From Sebaldella termitidis ATCC 33386 (GTDB lineage: Bacteria; Fusobacteriota; Fusobacteriia; Fusobacteriales; Leptotrichiaceae): DNA of 64,000 bases. The translations under genes and the position numbers were made by a program. The notes under the pieces are model-generated. The model did not search any database. It was not told where the DNA came from and saw only the letters and a list, made by a program, of their open reading frames with translations. The stretch spans positions 3,937,989-4,001,988 of the forward strand of contig NC_013517.1 of the NCBI RefSeq assembly GCF_000024405.1, given 5' to 3'. Of the stretch, positions 9,937 to 18,400 are shown in pieces (within the stretch, counting starts at the first letter, position 1; each line of letters starts with the position of its first letter).

Positions 9937-9974
9937 ACAGGAAGAGAAAATTTATAAAAAATTTCTCTTCCTGT
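9937..9974 (-). terminator. Strong terminator of the PTS/DeoC operon
   Basis: The arms ACAGGAAGAGAAA and TTTCTCTTCCTGT are perfectly complementary, with a 12-base loop and then a T run on the minus strand. It separates the EIIA gene from the DeoR regulator. Confidence 0.88.
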
Positions 9975-10024
9975 CTGCTAAAAATAATATATCTCTAAAA
10001 ATTTTTTTATTTCATGAAAACTGT

Positions 10025-10489
10025 CTAATCTTCATATATTAATAAATCGTATACCTCATCAGGAGTTTTTGCTGATTTTATCCCGTTCATTATTTCCTCA
10101 TTGGATAAAGCTTCTACCAGTGATTTTAACACATCAATCTGTTTTTCAGGTTCAAGAATGCACAGCACAAAAATGAATTCAGCATTTATTTCATTTTCCT
10201 CATCTCCCACATCCTGAAATTTTACAGGATTAACAAGTCTTATACAGCTGACCGCTTCTTTTATTACATGTTCGGGATCAGTATGAGGAATCGCTACCTG
10301 AAACGGCTCTGTGGCAAGCCCTGTGGGAAATTTACTTTCCCTTTCCATAAGTGCATCAGAAAAACTGCTTTTTACATATCCCAATTCACCGAATCTTCTT
10401 CCTACCTCTCTAAATAATTCTTCCTTTGAATGAAAGTCAACATCCAGCCATATTAACTCTTTTTTCAAATTCAGTACACCTTGTGTCAT
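10025..10489 (-). CDS. PTS EIIA component, fructose/galactitol type
   Basis: The motif VAIPHTDPEH is the phosphorylation site of mannitol/fructose-type EIIA, with the active His near residue 69. It passes phosphate from HPr to the partner EIIB. Length (about 154 residues) is normal. The start is uncertain. I use the ATG at 10489. A GTG at 10501 or a TTG at 10468 are possible, and the latter matches the N-terminus of the second EIIA in this window better. It is the last gene of the operon, 22 bases after the cysteine-less EIIB-like gene, and is followed by a terminator. Confidence 0.9.
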   Translation of the reverse strand: MTQGVLNLKKELIWLDVDFHSKEELFREVGRRFGELGYVKSSFSDALMERESKFPTGLATEPFQVAIPHTDPEHVIKEAVSCIRLVNPVKFQDVGDEENEINAEFIFVLCILEPEKQIDVLKSLVEALSNEEIMNGIKSAKTPDEVYDLLIYED

Positions 10490-10511
10490 CTGTTTACACA
10501 CCTGCCTGTTA

Positions 10512-10811
10512 TCAATTTTTTATTTCAATATTCAATATCTCTTCTATCATTTTATTTCTATCCATCCAGCCGTACATAAGACCCATACCGTTTATTACAG
10601 GAAGCACCGATTCGATATTAAGCGTTCCCATTGCAAGAACCATATCGTTGCTTTCCTCGAAAGATGACAAATCCTTTTGTTCATAAGTATTAACCGTCGT
10701 AATAACAGGAGTTATATTTTCTTTTTTTAATATTTCTTCCAGTTCCTTTATTTTCTTTTCAAATTTATCCTGTGTCAGACCGCCTGCCATAAGAATTCTC
10801 AGCTCTTTCAT
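10512..10811 (-). CDS. EIIB-like PTS protein lacking the phosphorylatable cysteine
   Basis: The 99-residue protein aligns along its length with galactitol-type EIIB. It has an N-terminal strand and loop (LRILMAGGLTQ) and the family's C-terminal helix pattern (VLPVINGMGLMYGW then MIEEIL). Where EIIB has the catalytic Cys (VACGSG in the first gene of this operon), this protein has Gly (MAGGLT), and it contains no Cys at all. It therefore cannot carry phosphate in the usual way. A regulatory, structural or sugar-binding role is possible, which is inference. The ATG at 10811 is four bases after the DeoC stop; a TTG upstream is less likely. Confidence 0.75.
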   Translation of the reverse strand: MKELRILMAGGLTQDKFEKKIKELEEILKKENITPVITTVNTYEQKDLSSFEESNDMVLAMGTLNIESVLPVINGMGLMYGWMDRNKMIEEILNIEIKN

Positions 10812-10815
10812 AAAA

Positions 10816-11484
10816 TCACATTCCTGCTTCAAGCTCTTTTAAAATCTCCTGTGTTTTGCTTATTCCTATTCTGTCTGATCCGGCCTCTATCATTGCTATA
10901 CAGTCTGCATATGTTGATATCCCTCCGGCAGCTTTTACTTTCATCTTATCCGAAACAGACGCTCTCATTAATTTTATATCCTCCACAGTTGCACCACCCG
11001 GAGCAAAACCTGTAGAAGTCTTAACATAATGTGCACCTGCTTCTTCCGCCAGTTTACATGCAAGAGCAATTTCTTCCTTAGTAAGGTAATAATTTTCAAA
11101 AATAACCTTTACTATAGCCGGACTGGCTTTTACCACAGCCTCTATATCTTTTCTCACATCATCGGCTTCACCGTTTCTAAGTGCTCCTATATCTATAACC
11201 ATATCCATTTCTACTGCTCCTCTTGCATATGCATCTATAGTTTCCGCTACTTTTGAAAATGTAGTATGCGCTCCTGAAGGAAATCCAATAACAGTTCCTA
11301 TTTTTACATCCGTATCTTTCAAAATTTCATAAGCAAGATCAAGGTTGCAGGTATTAATACAGACAGCCGCACATTCATTTTCCTTTGCAAAATTCAGACC
11401 TGCCACTACCTCCTCTTTTGTAAGATTTGGTTTTAATAATGAGTGATCTACATACTTTAAAAATTCTTTTTTTGTCAATTTCAT
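10816..11484 (-). CDS. deoC: Deoxyribose-phosphate aldolase
   Basis: The enzyme splits 2-deoxyribose 5-phosphate into glyceraldehyde 3-phosphate and acetaldehyde through a lysine Schiff base. The 222-residue sequence has the TIM-barrel signatures: VEMDMVIDIG (Asp94), HYVKTSTGF (Schiff-base Lys155) and KAAGGI (Lys184). All key residues are present. AAAGGAGA precedes the ATG. It sits between the EIIC gene and the EIIB-like gene of a PTS operon. That position suggests it acts on the phosphorylated sugar or a product of it, rather than serving general nucleoside salvage, whose usual deo genes are absent here. Confidence 0.96.
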   Translation of the reverse strand: MKLTKKEFLKYVDHSLLKPNLTKEEVVAGLNFAKENECAAVCINTCNLDLAYEILKDTDVKIGTVIGFPSGAHTTFSKVAETIDAYARGAVEMDMVIDIGALRNGEADDVRKDIEAVVKASPAIVKVIFENYYLTKEEIALACKLAEEAGAHYVKTSTGFAPGGATVEDIKLMRASVSDKMKVKAAGGISTYADCIAMIEAGSDRIGISKTQEILKELEAGM

Positions 11485-11515
11485 AGTTTCATTCTCCTTT
11501 TGTTTTTAGTTTTTT

Positions 11516-12763
11516 TTATTTGAATAACGAGAAAAATTTAACAAGAAGCCACGTTATTAAATTTGCTCTGTCCAGATTTCCTATTAATGTCGCTCCGTCA
11601 GGCAGCGTTACTCCTGCTGTTTTTGCCATAATTGTTTCAGCAGGTGCAAGATTTGTAGCAAATACGAGTACAATTGCCATAACAATCGTAGATATCATCA
11701 AAGATCTTATTACGTTTCCTTTTGACATTGCCGTGATCAGACATACTATAAACGGAATAACAGCCAGATCAGCAAATGGAAGCAGCTGATTTCCCGGAAC
11801 AATAAAGGCAAGAATAATAGTAATCGGCACCATTAATAGCCCCACTGCTATAACTGACGGCTCCCCGAGAGATACTGCCGCATCCAGCCCGATAAAAATT
11901 TCCCGCCCTGCGAATTTCTTAGCCATGAATTCTCTTGCTGCCTCAGAAACAGGTATAAGTCCTTCCATTAATATTGCCACCATTTTCGGCATAATAAACA
12001 TAACAGATGCCATCGCAATTGCCAGCTTCAAAACTTCACTTACTCCAAAGCCTGCAAGAATTCCAAGTAATGCTCCTATGATTATTCCCATTATCATCGG
12101 CTCTCCGAATATTCCGAATTTTTTTCTGATCGTATCAGGACTTGCGTACAATTTGTTTATTCCGGGAATTCTGTCAAAAATCCAGTTAAGCGGAATAACC
12201 AGCGGCATGAATCCAAGAGCTGTCAGATGCGGAAAAGAAATTCCCGGCATACCGAAATAGTTTTCAATATATTTTTGTGTATAATCAGCCAAAAGAAGTG
12301 CGATGACTGCCGCAACACTGGCTGCCACCATTCCCCACATTACGCTTCCGCTTGTAGCAGTGACTGCTGCTCCTATAAATGAAAACTGCCAGAAATTCCA
12401 TAAATCCACATTCATTGTTTTAGTTAATTTTAAGGACAGCATTATAAAGTTAATAACAAGAACAACCGGAATCAGAAGACCGGCAGCAACCCATGCCCAT
12501 GATATAGCGGACATTGCAGGCCATCCTATATCAATAATGGTAAGATTCAGTCCCAGTCTTTCAGTCATTGCTATTGAAGCCGGTCCCAGCGAAGAGGTAA
12601 GAAGATTGATAACAAGATTGATTCCCGTAAAACCAATTCCGATAGTAATACCTGATCTGAATGATTTTGTAAAGCCTGCCCCCATTATCATGGCAAAAAC
12701 AAACATGATAATAGGAAGCATTACAGAAGCACCCAGACCCAAAATCCATTGTAATATTTCCAT
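11516..12763 (-). CDS. PTS EIIC permease, galactitol (GatC) family
   Basis: The 415-residue integral membrane protein has about ten hydrophobic segments. It shows GatC-family motifs: the N-terminal ILGLGASVMLPIIMF, then KTMNVDLWNFW, and EIFIGLDAAVSLGEPSVIAV in the second half. It translocates the sugar or polyol while EIIB phosphorylates it. It is the third gene of the operon, after EIIB and the aldo/keto reductase and before deoC. The substrate cannot be read from sequence; this family takes galactitol, arabitol, sorbose-like and unknown sugars. Confidence 0.93.
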   Translation of the reverse strand: MEILQWILGLGASVMLPIIMFVFAMIMGAGFTKSFRSGITIGIGFTGINLVINLLTSSLGPASIAMTERLGLNLTIIDIGWPAMSAISWAWVAAGLLIPVVLVINFIMLSLKLTKTMNVDLWNFWQFSFIGAAVTATSGSVMWGMVAASVAAVIALLLADYTQKYIENYFGMPGISFPHLTALGFMPLVIPLNWIFDRIPGINKLYASPDTIRKKFGIFGEPMIMGIIIGALLGILAGFGVSEVLKLAIAMASVMFIMPKMVAILMEGLIPVSEAAREFMAKKFAGREIFIGLDAAVSLGEPSVIAVGLLMVPITIILAFIVPGNQLLPFADLAVIPFIVCLITAMSKGNVIRSLMISTIVMAIVLVFATNLAPAETIMAKTAGVTLPDGATLIGNLDRANLITWLLVKFFSLFK

Positions 12764-12848
12764 TTATAAACCTCCATTTATAATTTTCTTTTATCATAAT
12801 AACCGGATATCCGGTTTTATTAATATCAATACGGAAGATTATGCAAAA

Positions 12849-13739
12849 TTATAATACTTTATGACCTTTTACCGCTGTCCATATCATAAACCACTGCTCG
12901 GGTGTAAGCTTATATTTTAGTGCTTCCACAGGCTTTCTTACATACTTCATTTCTCCCGAACCTGTTATCGGAACTACTTTCGCAGGATGTGAAAGCAGCC
13001 AGGCAAATGCAACCACATCTATAGAATCTGCTCCGATATCCTCTCTTACTATCTCCAGAGTTTCTCTCAAACGTACTTCTTTTTCTCCGTCGCCGGTAAA
13101 TATCTTACCGCCTGCCAGCGGAGACCATATCATAGGATGTATTCTCTCTTCAAGACACATAGGAATAGTCCCGTTTTCAAGGTTTTCCATATGCAGACAC
13201 GAAAGCTCGACCTGATTGGTAACAAGAGGTACATTCAGATAAGATTTCAGCATTTTATATTCATGCGGTAAATAGTTCGAAACTCCGAAGCTTTTTACTT
13301 TTCCGTCTTTATGTAATTTATCAAATGCTCTGGATACCTCTTCCGGGTCCATAAACGGATCCGGTCTGTGTAAAAGTAATGTATCCAGATAATCCGTACG
13401 CATATTTTTAAGTGATCTTTCTACCTGAGAAACAATGTATTTTTCACTGCTGTCATAATACTTTACTCTTACAGTTGCAGATGGATAGACTATTGTACAT
13501 TTTGTTACTATTTCCATCCTTTTTCTCAGATCGGGTCTTAATTCCAGCGCTTTTCCAAAAAGCTCCTCAAATGTATAATTCCCGTAGATATCAGCATGAT
13601 CCATTGTTGTTATTCCGATATCCATACATTCTTCCAAAAACTTAATAAGCTCTTCCGTGCTTAAGTTCCATTCATCCATCCTCCAAAATCCAAGAACAAT
13701 TCTTGAAAACATCAGATCTTCGGACATTTTGATTCTCAT
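12849..13739 (-). CDS. Aldo/keto reductase (YdhF-like)
   Basis: The 296-residue TIM-barrel oxidoreductase has the AKR pattern. ITTMDHADIYGNYTFEELFG carries the catalytic Asp and Tyr. LLLHRPDP carries the His. SFGVSNY and a late VVPITGSGE NADPH-binding region follow. These enzymes interconvert carbonyls and alcohols. Lying between EIIB and EIIC, it probably oxidises or reduces the sugar or polyol imported by the operon, for example a polyol phosphate to the sugar phosphate that DeoC cleaves. That step is inference. A GGAGG lies 11 bases before the ATG. Confidence 0.9.
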   Translation of the reverse strand: MRIKMSEDLMFSRIVLGFWRMDEWNLSTEELIKFLEECMDIGITTMDHADIYGNYTFEELFGKALELRPDLRKRMEIVTKCTIVYPSATVRVKYYDSSEKYIVSQVERSLKNMRTDYLDTLLLHRPDPFMDPEEVSRAFDKLHKDGKVKSFGVSNYLPHEYKMLKSYLNVPLVTNQVELSCLHMENLENGTIPMCLEERIHPMIWSPLAGGKIFTGDGEKEVRLRETLEIVREDIGADSIDVVAFAWLLSHPAKVVPITGSGEMKYVRKPVEALKYKLTPEQWFMIWTAVKGHKVL

Positions 13740-13868
13740 GATTAATAATACCTCCTATATTTTTTTATTATATTGTATTCCTTAATTGTCTCGAAAAATG
13801 TATATCCCAAAATTTCCTGTGCAGTGACATATTCACTTTTAATTTAAAATAACAGACTATTTGTAAGA

Positions 13869-14168
13869 CTAATTTGATCCTGCTATTTTTTTCAGCTTCT
13901 CTATAACATCAGAATCGGTTTTTTCTCTGTTTACTCCCGTTAAGTAATTAATGGCAAAAACATAAGGCGTTGTTACAGTATCAGGTATCTTTGTACTTGC
14001 TACAATCAGATCAAAATCTTTGGACATATTTTCTACCTGTACTACCTTTACCTGCTGTACATTAACGTTAAAACCATTCTCCTCGCATAACCTCTTTACT
14101 CTATCAGCAATAACAGTACTTGTAGCAACTCCGCTTCCACAGGCTACCAATATTTTATATGTTTTCAT
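13869..14168 (-). CDS. PTS EIIB component, galactitol type
   Basis: The 99-residue protein begins MKTYKILVACGSGVATSTVI. Cys10 in the CGSG loop is the phosphorylation site of lactose/galactitol-type EIIB. I start at 14168, where GAGGAGG is correctly spaced; an in-frame start 18 bases earlier would include the ribosome site. This is the first gene of the operon and follows a strong promoter at 14241-14268. It pairs with EIIC (11516-12763) and EIIA (10025-10489). Confidence 0.93.
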   Translation of the reverse strand: MKTYKILVACGSGVATSTVIADRVKRLCEENGFNVNVQQVKVVQVENMSKDFDLIVASTKIPDTVTTPYVFAINYLTGVNREKTDSDVIEKLKKIAGSN

Positions 14169-14191
14169 ACTTTTTCCTCCTCTCAATCTTT

Positions 14192-14240
14192 TTACAAACG
14201 ATCATTTGTTCACTATATGTTCTTATGTTCTTTCAGTAAT
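14192..14240. promoter_or_regulatory. Candidate operator region of the PTS/DeoC operon
   Basis: Between the promoter and the EIIB start lies ACAAACGATCATTTGT, an inverted repeat of ACAAA around six bases. On the minus strand there are also three GAACA repeats just after the expected transcription start. The divergent TetR regulator or the downstream DeoR protein are natural candidates to bind here. Confidence 0.45.
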
Positions 14241-14268
14241 ATTATACAATATTTTTTTATATTGTCAA
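14241..14268 (-). promoter_or_regulatory. Sigma-70 promoter of the PTS/DeoC operon
   Basis: On the minus strand TTGACA (14263-14268) is followed after 16 bases by TATAAT (14241-14246). Both hexamers match consensus exactly. Transcription would begin about 65 bases before the EIIB start. Confidence 0.75.
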
Positions 14269-14416
14269 CAAGGAATAAAATTTATTTTATATTAAAAGGC
14301 TGAAATATACTTTTTTTAGAGTAGTATCTGCATATAATTCCATTATTTTATAAATTTTGCCAGTTTTATATTTATTTGAAAAACTCAGGCTGCTCTTTGC
14401 TGTTTCTAAAAAATTA

Positions 14417-14461
14417 CGTAAAAATATAAATTTATCTTTGAATTCATATCATATTTTTACG
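14417..14461. repeat. 11-bp inverted repeat upstream of the TetR gene
   Basis: CGTAAAAATAT (14417-14427) is repeated in inverted form at 14451-14461, with 23 bases between. It lies about 100 bases before the TetR start. The word TATTCGTAAAA found at its right arm also occurs in both ends of the 7346-7506 element. It could be a binding site or a hairpin. Confidence 0.4.
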
Positions 14462-14563
14462 AATACAAAAATAAAACATAGATTTTTCAAATTTTTCATT
14501 ATATAATGTAATTGTATTTTTAGCTTCTTAATACTAATAATTTTTAAGAGAGGTGAGGCAAAA

Positions 14564-15127
14564 TTGGGTGTTAATACCAAAGAAAAAATTTTATCTGCCG
14601 CAGAAAAATTATTCATGGAAAATGATCATGAGGATGTTTCTGTCAGAAGAATATGTGCAGCAGCCGGAGTTTCTAACGGCTCATTTTATCATCATATAGG
14701 GTCAAAAGAAAATCTTATCAAAATGATTTACTATTCTTCTGATGAAATGGGAATAAAAATTTTCCTGCAAAAAAGTAAAAATAAAAATATTTTTGAAAAA
14801 ATAGAATTAATCGCTGATATTTATACAGATTTTGCTTTAAAATACGGGCCCAAATTTTGCAAACATATTATTTATCTGAAACTAAGCGATCACTTCATTG
14901 ATTCGGAAACTTATTTATTAGGCTCTCAGATGAAATTGCTTATTAAGGATGCTTATTCTAATAATTATTTTAATAATGAATATACCGAGAATTTTATTCT
15001 TTCTGTTTTTCTTACTACCATAAGAGGTTTTGCTTATGAATGGAGTACACAGAACGGAGAAGGCGATCTAAAAAAATACACCTTATCCGCAATAAAAATT
15101 CTGATCAATCAATTTAAAAATATTTAG
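14564..15127 (+). CDS. TetR/AcrR-family transcriptional regulator
   Basis: The 187-residue protein has the TetR helix-turn-helix at residues about 25-50 (VSVRRICAAAGVSNGSFYHH) and a C-terminal helical ligand-binding region. The start codon is TTG at 14564, with GAGGTGAGG six bases upstream; no ATG is suitably placed. It is divergent from the PTS/DeoC operon across a 395-base intergenic region, so local control of that operon is plausible but not shown. A terminator follows directly. Confidence 0.93.
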   Translation: MGVNTKEKILSAAEKLFMENDHEDVSVRRICAAAGVSNGSFYHHIGSKENLIKMIYYSSDEMGIKIFLQKSKNKNIFEKIELIADIYTDFALKYGPKFCKHIIYLKLSDHFIDSETYLLGSQMKLLIKDAYSNNYFNNEYTENFILSVFLTTIRGFAYEWSTQNGEGDLKKYTLSAIKILINQFKNI

Positions 15128-15134
15128 TTATACC

Positions 15135-15166
15135 AAAAAACCATCCTTCCGGATGGTTTTTAATTT
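15135..15166 (+). terminator. Terminator of the TetR gene
   Basis: AAAACCATCC and GGATGGTTTT form a ten-base stem with a four-base loop, followed by T-rich sequence, eight bases after the stop. Confidence 0.88.
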
Positions 15167-15410
15167 TACTGCTAAAAGCTATTTCAGCCCTTATATTATT
15201 ACCTGACGAAATTCATAAATATTCACTGCATATGTCAAATAAATATTTTGAGGAATTTATTTTTATCAAAAGTTTTATTTATAAATTTTCCATCTGAATA
15301 AAATAATATTATTTCTTGTATGAACATACCACATATTGCATAAGAATATATTTTTTATTCACAATTTTTACAAAATCCATGCTAATATAATTCAAAATTC
15401 TTTTTCCGTA

Positions 15411-15444
15411 AGAACAGGAAAACCCCTATTTCATCTCCTGTTCT
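15411..15444 (-). terminator. Possible terminator after the second autotransporter
   Basis: AGAACAGGA and TCCTGTTCT are complementary across a 16-base loop just beyond the stop. No good T run follows on the minus strand, so termination here is uncertain. The rest of 15167-15458 shows nothing. Confidence 0.4.
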
Positions 15445-15458
15445 CAAATACTTAACTC

Positions 15459-18400
15459 CTAAAAAACCGCTTTCAAAGTCAATCCTGCTCTGTATTCATT
15501 TTCACTGTTATTACCAGTTTTATACTCTCCTGTAAGAAAGATTCCGTATCTGTCCTCTATCTCTGCACCTATTATTGCTTTAGTACTTAGTACTCCTTTT
15601 TCTTCCTCCGGTTTTGACAGTTTATGATAATTCTGCTCTACATTTACCAATCTTGCATATTCTCTCTCATTGAAGTCACCCAGCTCATAACCGTAAGCTA
15701 TATCTACCGCACCTTTTAGTTTCCATTGTTTCTTTTCTCCCAATGGAAGCTCTCCTTTTAGTTCCATTCCGGCTTTCGGCATTATGCTCCACGCATTATT
15801 CCCCTGTACTTCCAGCGCTTCAAGACCATTTTCGTTAAATGCCGGTCTTGTAATATAAGTTGCATCTAATCCGCCGTATGGTGTTATGCTTGCATTTTTC
15901 CCAAGTGAAAGTTCTTTCCCTAATTTATTATCACTTGTTATGCTGTAAGTTTCATATGTTCCGTTCATTTCTGATCTTCCTGTATTTGTCCAGTCTATAT
16001 TTCTGTCTGTATTATGGAAACTCACTCTTCCTAACAAATCATTTCTTAATATCCAATCATTTGATCTGTATTTATTATGCAATCCGAGCTGTAATGTATC
16101 CGCATCCTCTTCACTGCTGTTTCCATCCAGCATTTCATAGTTCGTATGAAGATATCCAGCAGAGTATCCGAATGTATGTTTATATGTTCTTTCTACCTCC
16201 CTTAAGGCCAGCACTCCCACAGATTCATAGTTGTAACCTATTACACCGTCTGTATCCTCTGTCAGCTTTCCTTTTCCTGCTATCACATTTATTTTTACAT
16301 TTTCTTTTGTGTTATTTTTTGAGTCCTGAAGAAGATTTAACGATGTACCTAAAACATCTATTATTGTCTCCTCTCTCTGATTCATATTAGCATACATATT
16401 TCCTGATAAACTTGCCATTGTCTTTCTAAAATCACTTTCTGTTTCTATACTGTCCAGTTTGTCAAATATCTGTCCTGCTTTTCCCACAGAGCCGACATAC
16501 TTTTCATCCAGCGTACGGCCAAAGTCTTCATACCATAATCCTGATGTAAAATCATCATATGGTATTTTCTGCATCCAGATATCCACACATCCGTCCTCAT
16601 CCATTACCGGTGTCGCACTCCATGTCAATGATTTACTTTTTACTTTTACCAGTCCTGTATTTGGTCCTCCATGATCATCTGTCAAAGGATTAAATACATC
16701 TTCGAATTTATATACATCTGCATGTGTTCCGGCAGTAAATCCGCTTAAAATTCCTATCGGGTCTGTCGTATTAAATGTCGGTGCATAAAACTTTACCGCA
16801 TTTGATACAAAGGCTGCTCCGGCATCTGCTGCTATTGTTGGTGCTGTTATTGTTGCCGGGTCTACTTTTATTGATATATCTATTCCTTTTGTCTCAAAGT
16901 TTTCCGATACTCTTATTACTCCTGCATTTATTATACTTGGTATCGGATAGCTTGTTCCGCCGTATGATATATTCGTTGAACCTGTTACTCCTCCGGCTAT
17001 ATTCATTGTACCGCCGTTGATTATTTTTGATCCGCCTTTTAAGACTACTGCACTGCTGTTATTTCCGTTGACATTTATAGTTCCCTGATTATCCAGCGTT
17101 GAATTTATATTCAGCATTACTCCTGTAGAATCATCGTTATTCAGAGTTATTACGCCGTGGTTTACTATATCTGATGTCTTGTTTCCGTAGATACCTATAG
17201 AGTTCTTCCCTCCGAGTGTTATATCTCCGTAGTTCTCCACTTTGCTGTATTCTGCAAATATTCCTATTGCTCCGTCTGAGCTGCTCGTTATATCTCCATA
17301 GTTCTTTGCCGGCACTGATGCTTTCTTTGTATAAATTCCTACTCCGTTTGCTCCTACTGATATGTCCCCGTAATTTTCCATTACTGAATTATCTCCGTAA
17401 ATTCCTATTGCATAACTGTTTTTTGTAGAATCATTCGGATCTATTATTATTGAATCCCCTACTGATATATTCCCTGTATTATTTATACTTCCCCCATGGT
17501 TATATATTCCCATATTGGCCTGACCTGTTACACCTGTTATTAGAGCGCTGTTTACTATTGTACCGCCGTTTTCACTGTAGATCCCCACATTATTAGAACC
17601 TGTCATTGATATATTACCGTTATTTATTACTGTTCCTGCTCCGTCTGCATACACAAGCACTGCACTTTCTCCCAGTACTGCTGCTGTATTATTTGTCAGA
17701 TCAGCTCCTGATTTTAATGCATATCCGTAGCTTTCATTTCCTGTTATTGTTGTTCCGTTATTTACTACTGCAGCTCCGTTTAATGCATATACCCCCACTC
17801 CGTTGCCTGTCCCTGTCTCCAGTACAGATCCTGCTGTAAGGTTTACAGTTGCTCCGTCTGCATAAATTCCTGTTCCGTTTGATCCTGTTTTTATCTGTCC
17901 GTTTTGGTTTACTGTTCCTGATTTACTGTAAATTCCTACTGATGATACTCCTGTCTCCACTGTCCCGTTATTTGTTATTATATCTCCTGCATTATCACTG
18001 TAAATTCCTGTTCCGGGCTTTGATACATCTGATGAATTTCCTGTTTTTACTGTTCCTGTATTTACTATTGTTTTTATTCCTGTTCCTTTGGTATAGATTC
18101 CTCTTGAATCATTTCCCTGCATGTCTATTATTCCACTGTTATTTATTGACATTGCTGATGTACTTTCTGCATAAAGACCAGTCCCGCTTGCAGAAATCCC
18201 TGTTATATTTCCTGCATTTATTATACTTGTACTTTCATTTCCGTATATTCCTTCCGAACCTGCTCCCAATGTTATATTTCCGTCATTTGTAAGTGATGAA
18301 CCAGTTCCTTTCCCTGACATGCCTATTGAAGCATTTCCTACATTTATAGTTCCTTTATTCAGAAGTTTTGCCCCGTTTGTCCCGTACAAGCCTGCCGAAT

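Noticed and set aside
13740-13868. Possible second promoter between EIIB and the aldo/keto reductase
   Set aside because: The 129-base gap has no -35/-10 pair I trust; the genes are more simply one operon.
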